A stretch of DNA of 64,000 nucleotides from Chamaea fasciata (Eukaryota > Chordata > Aves > Passeriformes > Sylviidae): the NCBI GenBank assembly GCA_029207755.1, contig JARCOQ010000074.1, positions 248,001 through 312,000 of the forward strand, given 5' to 3'. Below are positions 54,901-64,000 of the stretch, one piece after another. Below the pieces are notes generated by a model, which saw only the letters and a program-made list of their open reading frames with translations, ran no database searches and was not told where the DNA came from. Each line of letters begins with the position of its first letter. Positions within the stretch are counted from its first letter, which is position 1. Position numbers and translations under genes: made by a program.

Positions 54901-56100
54901 TTTGGGTTATAATATTTGGGTTTGGCTTAGGATATAAAACCATGTCTAGGATGGGTTAGGTAATTTGGATTTTTTCCAAAACAAAAATCCCTTCAGAATT
55001 GTGGAATTTTATTCTTCCAGGTTCTAGAATATGCTGAATTATTTGTATGGATGAAATGAATGAAATTATCCCAGATGAAATAAATTGCTGCCAGTTAAGA
55101 GCCTGCTGCTCTAATTACTTATTAAGCATAGATCTCTTTAGATTGGTTATGTGTTTACCAACACCACAGTGCCACATCTACATAAATTATAAATAAATAC
55201 ATCTATATATATATAGTGTAACCCATGATTGAAGTGATGTTGTGCCTGAATCACTGATATCACCCACCTTTCCCTCTGGAAGGATTTTTAATTTGAGTAT
55301 TTAAGGGAGAACTTTCCCCTTTTTGTGTGTGTTAGCCATTGCAGAGTTTCCCTGCAGAAAGCTCCAACCTGTGTTGACATTTTGCTTTCCTTTCTTCCCC
55401 TGATCCTGCCTGCCCTTGATTCCAGAGGAGAACAATGGGAGGGGAGTGAGTGCTGAGGGTATTTACAGCACAATCATGGGAAACGCTCCCATCACCACTG
55501 AGCCCTTTTCCTTCCCCTGGCAAATCCTCTGGCTCTGCTCCAGCCTCGGGATCCACGAGCCTCTTCCCTGAGGGAATTGTTATCAACCTGGAAAACTCCT
55601 GTATTCCAGTAGCACAAGGAGACATCCGAGATCCACCTTCCTGGTGCATTCAGAAGGTGCTGCTGGGGGAGTTACACTGATCTGAACAGCTCCAAAGGTC
55701 AGAGATTTCTTTGTAATCAATTCCTTTTCCCAGCCTTCTGAAGTCTAATGATCAGCTTTCCATGTTTGTTGTGGTGGTTGCAGGGTTTGAGGGGCAGCAG
55801 AGTAAATTGGATTTAGGGATAAATTGCCATTTCTTCACAAGACTCTGAAAAGGGAGGGGAGGGATGTTAATATTTCATGTGGTTGGGAGAGGAAATGCCT
55901 GGCAGTGCCAGGGGAAGAGTCACAGCACCTGGGCTGAATTCACCCAGGTTTTTTTGGCAGCAATGATCTCATTGCTCATCATGAAGGGAACAGAAAACAA
56001 TTCTGCCCCAGGGCAAGAGAAGCCTGGCTCAGGAGGGGCCATCACTGCAGTCACAGAAGGTTTCAGTGAGCTGGAGAAGGCAACAGAAATGGGATGTGTG
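54901..56100. other. Spacer left of the ERV, no gene recognised
   Basis: Ordinary composition, with a TATATATATA run near 55204. Open frames have no motifs. It ends in GTGTG, the ERV target site. Confidence 0.4.
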
Positions 56101-56756
56101 TGTAAGAGACGGTCTGAAGATCCCTCATCTGCCTCACGACCATCGTCAAGGACAGAGACTGAAACCCCTAAAAGGGACTTTAAAATCTCAATACAAGAGT
56201 TCTGGCCTGGCTGAGGTGGGATGTTGGCCAAGTGCTGCCTGCAGGTGTGTTTGATGGAAAAACCCAGTACCCATATGGGAACATCAGAACCTGAGCAGAA
56301 ACAATGGGCAAGTCACGGTGGACTGTGCCTGCTGACTTGTACTGGTTGACACTGTACCTGCTGATGACCGACTTGTTCTGGGTTCTCTGAATGAACACAC
56401 TGCAATGATTTCCCCCAGCTGTTTGGCCAACTGCCTGTCGCTTCGGAGAGGACTATAAAAACCCTGGAGACCCCCGCTCACTTTTGTGATCACCCCACTG
56501 GAGAAGATCGTGTCTATAGGCATCTTCAAAAGCCTCGAGGACTCGACCCTCCATGCTGGTAGCTATAATCCCCTTGCCCTCTTTTTCTGTCTCTCTTACT
56601 ATTCTCTTTTCTCTCCCCACTATCGCATTTGTTGGCACTAAATAAAGGTGCATTTGTGATTGAGTAAACTGAGTTTGTCCCCCGCTGTGTCTTTTGCGCT
56701 CTGAGATCCCTAAAACGAACTATCACGAACCCCGCTTGTGTGAGCGGATCGTGACA
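56101..56756 (+). repeat. 5' LTR of ERV (656 bp)
   Basis: Starts TGTAAGAGAC and ends TCGTGACA. It holds a TATA box in GGACTATAAAAACCC (near 56452) and AATAAAG (56641) as polyadenylation signal, giving U3-R-U5 order. It matches the 3' LTR with about 19 substitutions and one roughly 20-bp indel (my count by eye), near 3% divergence. The preceding five bases are GTGTG, repeated after the 3' LTR. Confidence 0.95.
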
Positions 56757-56785
56757 TTAAATTGGCGTCACGGACAGGATCTTGA
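56757..56785 (+). other. Primer-binding site candidate
   Basis: Just inside the 5' LTR, TTAAATTGGCGTCACGGACA contains the TGG start expected of a site pairing with a tRNA 3' end. I did not match it to a particular tRNA. Confidence 0.6.
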
Positions 56786-57185
56786 TGGACAGAGGGGTTG
56801 CGGGTTTTATATAGTTTGTAAGAGGGGAAGGATCCTCGTCTCAGCCGCACCTAGCCGCCACTTTAGTGAGCGCTGTTAGAAAGCAAGGGGGGCGAGGGAA
56901 AATTCCCGCAAACTGTATACACCCAGGCATATAGCACTCCCTGTCATCAGGATTTCACAAAAGGATCTCATTGTGCAAAAGATGGGACTGTAGTTAGGTT
57001 TTTTTGTGTGTTTTGGGCTGCTTGGTGTAGTTGAGGAGACAACCATTTGTAACTAAGGTGAACCTTCCAGGCAGTTTTGGTCTCCTCGCCCATTCCAGGG
57101 AAGCGAAGGGAAACACAGTTTTAGCTGTGCCTTTGGTGTAACTTGAAGCGTACCTCCCTGAGAGTGGTTTTGGTCCCTTCACAAA

Positions 57186-57566
57186 ATGAGTGAAAAAGAT
57201 AAGAATGCATTTTATGCTTTGCTAGCAAAACATAGTGCTAGACCTTCTCCAGATGGAGAAAGGTGGGCACAGAAAAATTGGTTTAACTTTGAAAACATTG
57301 TAGATAGAATATATTCTTTGCAACATGATGCTAGATACAAACTGGGCAGAAATAAAACCATTCTTTGCTCAGTTTTGGAGGCCTGCCTTTCGGCAGCCAT
57401 AGAAACCCGTTTTGAACAGGTAAGTGAAGAAAAAGCAGTAATAGAATCCCTGAAAAATTTGGTGGAAGCTTTGCAAAAACAATTAGAACAGGAAAGAAAT
57501 CAGAATTATTTGCTGCAGATTTCCCTTGCAGAAGAGCGAAGCAAAAACTTAAAATCTGCAGATTGA
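57186..57566 (+). CDS. ERV gag N-terminal part (126 codons)
   Basis: An open frame 430 bp behind the LTR. It is charged and helical, with a coiled-coil-like second half (heptad-like VIESLKNLVEALQKQLEQE region). Its position fits the matrix end of gag. It stops before the capsid region, which resumes in another frame from 57600, so gag is split. Confidence 0.55.
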   Translation: MSEKDKNAFYALLAKHSARPSPDGERWAQKNWFNFENIVDRIYSLQHDARYKLGRNKTILCSVLEACLSAAIETRFEQVSEEKAVIESLKNLVEALQKQLEQERNQNYLLQISLAEERSKNLKSAD

Positions 57567-57599
57567 CCCACAGAAATAGAAGGAAAGGGGATATACAAC

Positions 57600-57857
57600 A
57601 TGAAACAAATATACCCTCAGAAAGAATTAGTACACGTGCAAAATTGTGGGGAACACTGTTGCTCCAACTTGAGACCTCTCATTAAAACAGAATATAATTA
57701 TATAAATGAAGAGGATCATGATCCCCACATAACCACCAAAGAAGTTCCATACACAGCCACTGAATTAGCTAAATTAAAGAAAGAATACTCTCGCCTCCCT
57801 AGTGAATTAGAGATGGAGTATGTTTTTAGTTTCCCTCACAGGGGGCGACCAAATTAA
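57600..57857 (+). pseudogene. ERV gag middle segment, ends at a frameshift
   Basis: 85-codon frame. Its end (ELEMEYVFS) overlaps the start of the next frame (57820-58929), and the protein sense moves to the other frame near 57825-57835, showing a single-base indel. No separate function; a part of gag. Confidence 0.6.
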
Positions 57858-58929
57858 ATTAAGTGAACAAGAAGCAAGTGGCTACTGGGGACATGGAGTT
57901 TTCTTAACAACAGGAAACACACATGCTCCATGGTCCCTGACACAGCGTGCAGCTCACTGGGCAGGGGGGTTAAACCCCCTTGAGAGGGGCGACCCTCTGG
58001 CAATAGTCGGCACCTCAGAGCAACTCCTAGAAAATATACACAAAGCTGCATGCTTGCAAATGATACATGAAAGAAAATTAATCTCTGGCTATGAGTCACC
58101 AATGCAACAGCCTGTCAAACCTGAGATTATGACCCCCCTCATTCGAGGTTTGCCAGAGTCTCTTAAACCAACAGCAATTCTTCAAAAAACAATAGCATCT
58201 ATCTCTCCGGTAGATAGACTTGAAAGATTTCTTGGATATACAAGAGATCGAACTGGTTCCACTGACTCAACTGACTCCTCACCTTTCACAACTCCTAGCA
58301 CACAATATTACAGCAGTCATAAAGTTTGGACATGGAGTGGGGTAGCAGAAGAGTTAATAAGTTACAGTAGAAAATACGGACCAGTGAAGTACTCAGAAGT
58401 CAAACCAAAAAAACCCAGAGGAGTCAGGCACATTGCCCCTCCTAACGAAAAATCAGAAAAGGGAAAACAAATTTCCAACCAGCAGCAGCTGTGGTCACTA
58501 GGACTGAAAAGGGGAGTGCCGCAAGAAATAATGGATAAATTGACTTATGATAAATTGGCTAAAATAATTTCTAATTGGCCCTGTCCCAAACCCATTGTGT
58601 TGGAATCATCCAACCGACAACCCAGCGCACTTCCTCTTCCACAAACCTTGGGCAACAAGCCACAGCACTCCCTAGCACAAGTTTTAAACAATAAAACACA
58701 GAAAGTGGGGGGTGTTCAACAGAAAAAACAAAAACCTTCTCAAGAAGTAAAATTTTTAGGAATCTGGTGGAAAGGAGGTATGACATGCATCCCACCAGAC
58801 ACCCTAACTTCTTTAGATCAAATCAAGATGCCTGAATCTAGAAAAGAACTCCAACAAGCTCTAGGACTATTGGTATTTTGGGGAAAAACACATTGCAGAT
58901 TTTTCAATTTTTGCCAAACCTCTTTATGA
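57820..58929 (+). pseudogene. ERV gag capsid region fused by deletion to reverse-transcriptase tail
   Basis: The first two thirds look like a capsid region (GGLNPLERGDPLAI, LIRGLPESLKP). At about 58740 the frame passes directly into a reverse-transcriptase connection segment (VKFLGIWWKGG, then MPESRKELQQALGLL). Nucleocapsid knuckles, protease and the fingers-palm part with YxDD are absent, so an internal deletion joined gag to pol in frame. A frameshift near 58885 ends it. Confidence 0.7.
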
Positions 58930-59230
58930 TTTGTTGAGAAAGGGAGTAAAATGGGACTGGAGCCCTTCTCAGGAAGAAGCATTACAACTGTTGATTTTTG
59001 AAGCCACAGCTCATCAGGCCCTAGGCCCGATCCACCCAACAGCTCCTTTTCAGGTAGAATGGGGATTTGCTTCCTCAGGGTTGTCAGTACACATATGGCA
59101 GTGGGGTCCTGAGGGTCCGACATGGCCTGTTGGTTTTTATTCCCGTGGTTTCAGAGATGCTGAAAAGAGGTATATTATCTGGGAAAAAGGCTTGTTTGCG
59201 GTTAGCCTAGTTCTCATAGAAGTAGAGAAG
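58890..59230 (+). pseudogene. ERV pol: RT connection to RNase H start
   Basis: Continues the reverse-transcriptase tail in a new frame (LLRKGVKWDWSPSQEEAL, then PVGFYSRGFRDAEKRY). The RNase H catalytic region is cut off around 59225, where unrelated sequence (PQQPVVWRGPFQVF) follows. The integrase zinc and catalytic core are missing. Confidence 0.65.
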
Positions 59231-59430
59231 ATTGTACCACAACAACCAGTTGTTTGGAGAGGGCCTTTCCAAGTTTTTAAGTCAGTCACTACTGGGACTC
59301 CCCCAGCTGACGGGGTGGCCCAGACAGCCTCAGTAAGAAAGTGGTGTGCTCAGATTGAATATTATTGTAACATCTTCTCAATAACTGAAAGAGCTGTGGA
59401 AAAAAACCGGCAGTACAAGAAGCAGAAAAC

Positions 59431-59823
59431 TTGGATAGCATCCAAGACAAACCTGCCTCAGTCATTACCCCTCCCTTTTCTCCCAAACAGTCAGCAATTC
59501 CTTGGTTTACTGATGCTTTTCCTTTTGGCCCAACAGCTCTAAGCATATTCCCCTCACTACGGGGACCAAGTGATTCCAAGAATCCAGCACATTACCCTGG
59601 ACAACGTGTTTTGGTGGACTTCCCCACAGTGGGAGAGGTACCACTAGTGCTAAAACTCCCTCTGAACGAATACCCATGGGTAACCTTTGATGCTCTAGGG
59701 AAAGAGTATCGAATAACTGCACACTGGAGAATTTCCATCATTCTAACTTTCTGCCTTCTGGTGGCAGATTCTGTTGTGCTTACTTTTCACAGGAGAACTC
59801 CGAGGGACATGAAGGCCATATAA
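59431..59823 (+). pseudogene. ERV pol: integrase C-terminal end
   Basis: Last part of pol (TVGEVPLVLK, then FDALGKEYRITAHWR), similar to the fragment at 1-310. It runs into the env region 3 bp later. Without the catalytic core it cannot act. Confidence 0.6.
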
Positions 59824-59826
59824 ACC

Positions 59827-60854
59827 ATGATAAATATTTTAAATTGGGAATTTTTAGAAGTATTAATGAAAAAATTGGCTGCCAAAACTAGGGATTTGAC
59901 CAAATTACAGAAACCATTGCAGTTATCCTTATTGGCTTTGGGGACACATCAGTGGTTGCTATCAAACATATTACCAAGTTGGGAAAAGGTGAATGTGAAT
60001 GATCACAAAATGATAATTGATGCTCTTGGTGCTACACAAAACAGTGGTTTTTTGGCTCTTAGCTGCATCCAGACACAGCTTTGGATGCAGACAGTTGTTG
60101 CCTCAAACATAAGGGAAGAAGAAGGCACTTTTCCTACTGAAATTCGGAAAATAATTTGGGACAATGCAAATGATTTTGAAAAGGAATTCCAATCCTGGTA
60201 GAAATTGGTCAACTTTACCTATAACCCCAATACCAACACAGTTACAGCTTTTGTAATAACCATATGTAATGTTTTGGTACACTTGATATTGTTAATGCAA
60301 TCATAGCTCAAGACATTTGTTTGAACACAGAACAAAATATCTGCCACTTTGAAATTCACCCTAACCAGACTTCTGAAACAGTGCTAATATATATAGGCAA
60401 TGGGTGTGCATGCTTTAAAACTGCTTGTGATGTAGTGTTTGTAGAAGAAATAGTGGTGAATCTTAAGAATCACTCAAATTATTGTGTTTGTAACTTTACT
60501 ACAATTACAGGATGTGATTTTTTGTACATAGGCCCAGTTACCTCTTATCACCTTTTACAATCTGATTATACAGTGATGCACAAATTATTGCCTCCCCTTA
60601 TTGGGATGAATTTTACTTTAGTGAAGCAATTGTTGCTTCATCAGGACTTAAATGAGATTTTGGAAAAGATCAAGAAAAACAGAGAGAAAACCCTGGTAAC
60701 TATTCATCACAATGTGAGAGAAATACATCATGTCATGGAAAGGGTAAGAAAAGATGCTGAACACAGGTGGTGGGATACCCTTTTTGGGTGGTTACCTACT
60801 GCCACAGGTATCCTGAACAAAGTGTGTCATCCCATTGTTGTTCTTTTGATTTAG
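59827..60854 (+). pseudogene. ERV env, broken into pieces (59827-60201 and 60321-60854)
   Basis: Two open segments separated by stops around 60200-60320. The second contains a cysteine cluster (CVCNFTTITGC) and a helical stretch before a hydrophobic end, as in a transmembrane subunit. An in-frame TAG at about 60852 falls in the middle of the membrane-spanning segment; the remaining part continues in 60858-61049. No signal peptide or full surface subunit is present. Confidence 0.6.
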
Positions 60855-60857
60855 GTT

Positions 60858-61049
60858 TTGATTGGTTTTGTCTTATCAGTCATTTTATACATCCTAAATT
60901 GGAAAATGATGAAGAAGTTGACACACTTGGCATCTATAATGGAAGCACACAGTTTAGTCAAGACCCCTTTTGCAAGAGACACTCCCAAAGTTATTGACAT
61001 GAGATGTACTACCCAAACAGCGAAAATTAGACCTCCAATAGCAGATTAA
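60858..61049 (+). pseudogene. ERV env: membrane-anchor rest and cytoplasmic tail
   Basis: Begins with a hydrophobic run (IGFVLSVILYILNW) followed by a basic tail (KMMKKL), the second half of the env membrane anchor cut off by the TAG just upstream. Confidence 0.55.
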
Positions 61050-61398
61050 TTTGAAATTGTTGGTTGCTTGTTTTGATTATTGTTGTTTGTTTTAATTATG
61101 TTATATTGTAATCAAAATTAAGCTTTTGTTTGAAAATTGTTATAACTTTAAGGAATTTTATGATTTGTTTTGTTTATTTTGAAGAAATTGTTATAATCAA
61201 TATTGATTCATTTTGTTTTGTTTCTATTTCCTTTTTCTATTTTTTCCTCTTTCTCCCTCTTTCTTTCACACACACTCTCTACTGTCTCTTTTTTTTTCCG
61301 GGATATGCTACTAACATGGACGAGTCCTGAAGACTTCGCAAGACTACGGAACCCTGCAGAAGGAGCTCTCTTGACGACAATCATGAGTCACGGGGTGG
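61050..61398. other. ERV 3' untranslated part before the 3' LTR
   Basis: T-rich sequence. No clear polypurine tract: the bases before the LTR are CACGGGGTGG, only partly purine-rich. Confidence 0.5.
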
Positions 61399-62074
61399 TG
61401 TAAGAGACGGTCTGAAGATCCCTCATCTGCCTCACGACCATCGTCAAGGACAGAGACTGAAACCCCTAAAAGGGACTTTAAAATCTCAACACAGGAGTTC
61501 TGGCCTGGCTGAGGTGGGATGTTGGCCAAGTGCTGCCTGCAGGTGTGTTTGATGGAAAACACCCAGCACCCATATGGGAACATCAGAACCTGAGCAGAAA
61601 CAATGGGCAAGTCACGGTGAAGTGACCGCGCCTGCTGACACTGCACCTGCTGACTTGCACTGGTTGACGCTGTACCTGCTGATGACCGACTTGTTCTGAG
61701 TTCTCTAAATGAACACACTGCAATGATTTCCCCCACCTTTTTGGCCAACTGCCTGTCGCTTCGGAGAGGACTATAAAAACCCTGGAGACTCCCGCTCACT
61801 TTTGAGATCTCCCCACTGGAGAAGATCGCGTCTATAGGCATCTTCAAAAGCCTCGAGGACTCGACCCTCCATGTTGGTAGCTATAATCCCCTTCCCCTCT
61901 TTTTCTGTCTCTCTTACTATTCTCTTTTCTCTCCCCACTATCGCATTTGTTGGCACTAAATAAAGGTGCATTTGTGATTGAGTAAACTGAGTTTGTCCCC
62001 CACTGTGTCTTTTGCGCTCTGAGGTCCCTAAAACGAACCATCACGAACCCCGCTTGTGTGAGCGGATCGTGACA
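61399..62074 (+). repeat. 3' LTR of ERV (676 bp)
   Basis: Same ends and signals as the 5' LTR (TGTAAGAGAC to TCGTGACA; TATA near 61770; AATAAAG near 61960). It is 20 bp longer because CCTGCTGACNNTGCAC is doubled near 61630. Followed by GTGTG, the 5-bp target duplication. Confidence 0.95.
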
Positions 62075-62350
62075 GTGTGCTAAAAGAAATGTGAGGGGGT
62101 AGAAGGTCAATACCAAAAATCAAACCAAATTAATCCTTCCTTTTTTTGTTTTTGCTGTGTTTCCATCTGTTTCCGTCTTTCCATTTGCTGTGTTTCCAAA
62201 GCAAGGAAGGGGCAGGAGTTTAGGAGGGGCTGGTTCAGCTCAGCCTTGCTGATAAAGCAATTTGGGTTTTCCCTCGTCAATCTGTTTCATTAACTAAAAA
62301 TGCAGAATTGGAGAAGTTGTTGGATATTTTTGCGTTTTTCTGCAGCTGGC
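62075..62350. other. Flank right of the ERV, no gene recognised
   Basis: T-rich, with a TTTCCATCTGTTTCCGTC repeat near 62160. Nothing else seen. Confidence 0.4.
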
Positions 62351-62745
62351 GGCAGGAGACTTTGCTCAGACCGGGGGTTGGGGCTGTCCAGCCTGGAGAA
62401 GAGAAAGACCTGGGGAGATTTCATTGGGGCCTTCCAAGACCACAAGGGAGCCTGAAAGAGCTGCAGAGGGACCTTGGACAAGGACCTGGAGCACCAGGAC
62501 AAGGGGGAATGGCTTTAAACTACAGGAGGAGAGATTTAGATGGGATCTTGGGAAGGAATTCCTCCCTGGGAGAGTGGGGAGGGCTGGGTTGGAATTCCCA
62601 GAGCAGCTGTGGATGCCCCTGGATCCCTGGGAGTGTCCAAGGCCAGGCTGGAGCCCCTGGGACAGTGGGAGGTGTCCCTGCCCGTGGCAGGGTGGGGCTT
62701 GAAGGTCCTTCCATCCCAAATTCCATGATTCCACCCCAAAGATAA
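62350..62745 (+). mobile_element. CR1 LINE 3' end
   Basis: GGCTGTCCAGCCTGGAGAAG, then GGGGCCTTCCAAGACC, the ORF2 end and the 3' UTR words CTTGAAGGTCCTTCCATCCC and CCATGATTCC. It is the end of a CR1 copy with interruptions. Confidence 0.85.
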
Positions 62746-62884
62746 CCTGGATTGGAGGCAGCAGTGCCTGGGGGCTAAAGCACCTTCCCAGCTGTTATCA
62801 GAACAGGAGTTGCAGACATTTTATCCCTGGGTTTTCTTCCTTGTCCCTCAGCTGGGAGGTGATGGGAATGACCAGCAGGAGCTT

Positions 62885-63165
62885 CCCCAGGCCCTGGGAG
62901 TGGAACACTGGGAAGGGGACACTGGGAGTGGGACACTTTGGGAACGGGATACTTTGGGAGTGAGACACTGGGAATGGGACACTGGGAGTGGGACACATTG
63001 GGACATTTTGGGAGTGGAGACACTTTGGGAATTGGACACTGTGGGAATGGGACTCTTTGGGAATGGGACACTTTGGGAATGGGACACTGGGAATGGGACA
63101 TTTTGGGACAGTTTGGGAACGGGACTCTTTGGGAGTGGGACGCTTTGGGAGCGGCACTTTTACAA
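62885..63165. repeat. Minisatellite (TTTGGGAATGGGACAC family)
   Basis: About fifteen imperfect copies of a 13-21 bp unit GGGAATGGGACACTTT. Gly/Trp/Thr-rich frames across it are repeat artefacts. Confidence 0.95.
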
Positions 63166-63169
63166 CCAT

Positions 63170-64000
63170 TATTGGCTTTGTGGTTTATCCTGAGACAACA
63201 GACCCAACCATAAATTGTCACTTCAGGGCCAGCATTTAGTGCCAGCTCAGGGAAATGCAGGGTGGTTGTGGCAGGTATTAAACACCCCCAATAAATCCTG
63301 GAGGAGGATCCCAGGGTAACAATGCCTGCTTGCCAAATCTGTTTGCAGAGCGCACAAAAGCAACGAGGAAAACATTGCAACAGCACCAAGGTTTTCTCAC
63401 AGCTCCACCACAGGCTGCTGCCTCAGCAAAGCTGATTGTTGGTGCTTTTCTTCCAGCCCCAAACTGGGATTGAGCCAGGCCCTGCATCCATTGGGACTGG
63501 GATGCTGTGGCTGTAGGATAAACCCCCAGCCAAGCCCCGCAGGGAGCCATTTATCCTGTTTGGAGCCCGTTTATTTTTCTCCTTCCCCTGAAGATGTGTG
63601 TGAGGAGCAGAGATTCAGCCAGACCCTCTTCCCAGGCCCATGGGATGTGTGTTTCTTTCCCGTTTCCTGGAAGCGCTCGGTGTTTGGGGAAGGTTGCTGG
63701 GCCACGAGGAGCTGCTGGACACCATCTACAGCCCCTCTCAGGCATTTTCTGCTGGGTGGGACTCCCTGAAAATCCCTTCAGCTTTGTAGGGAAAGCACTT
63801 TTCCTACGGGGCACACAGGGTGTGAGGCTGGCTCTGGGAAAGAAATATTCCCAGGGAAGAAAGGCTGGGAACGTCCTGACGGCAGCACTGCTCTTTCAGG
63901 TGTCACTGTAAGAAGCTTCTAAAAAGCTCCATTTCTGCTTGGTGGGCAGAAAGTGCAGGAAAAAGTGCTGGGAATCTCCACGTGGACTTCAATTAGCATC
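63170..64000. other. Right end, no gene recognised
   Basis: Ordinary composition; no motif, splice-supported exon or repeat family recognised. Confidence 0.35.

Overview
The window looks like a bird genome, most likely a songbird. The evidence is chicken-repeat-1 (CR1) LINE fragments in four places, avian-type endogenous retroviruses (ERVs), a PIM-like kinase gene and a maestro/HEAT-repeat (MROH-like) gene of kinds that are multicopy in passerines, a short-linker C2H2 zinc-finger gene, and very G-rich minisatellites typical of gene-dense microchromosomes, W-linked or unplaced avian sequence. Genes are split by spliceosomal introns with GT-AG ends, so I assembled exons by hand from splice sites and phase.

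Layout. 1-640: tail of a truncated ERV (integrase end and env leader). 740-7900: a tandemly triplicated module (C/G-rich minisatellite, GATTTTAGGCCAAAC-type repeat, CpG-rich promoter-like block) carrying a broken RAB4-like gene and a zinc-finger gene with a frameshift in its last finger, plus a probable solo LTR. 9500-13400 (minus strand): an intact five-exon PIM-like kinase gene and a decayed partial copy behind it. 14270-15060: CR1. 15640-21410: a gene-poor block of minisatellites, ZNF143-like motif copies, a very long C-rich/G-rich inverted low-complexity tract, a doubled CRE+octamer module with a CArG box, and three weak candidate exons. 21899-30810: 19 exons of an IKBKB (IKK-beta) copy that lacks the kinase N-lobe and has three further lesions. 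31939-33377: the last three exons of a VDAC3-like gene on the other strand, also with a frameshift. 33400-43950: no recognised gene. 43958-44072: one clean exon of an unidentified protein. 46199-51184 (minus): a complete 14-exon MROH-like gene, open across all junctions (721 codons plus stop). About 52090-54690: a minus-strand ERV whose bias matches G-to-A hypermutation. 56101-62074: a 6-kb ERV with two LTRs and a 5-bp target duplication, internally deleted and frameshifted. 62340-64000: CR1 3' end, a minisatellite, and unannotated sequence.

Only the PIM-like and MROH-like genes look intact. The IKBKB-VDAC3 segment abuts repeat sequence and has several independent lesions, so I read it as a decaying segmental duplicate rather than the working locus. 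Whether the window is W-linked, germline-restricted or an unplaced microchromosome piece cannot be told from sequence alone.
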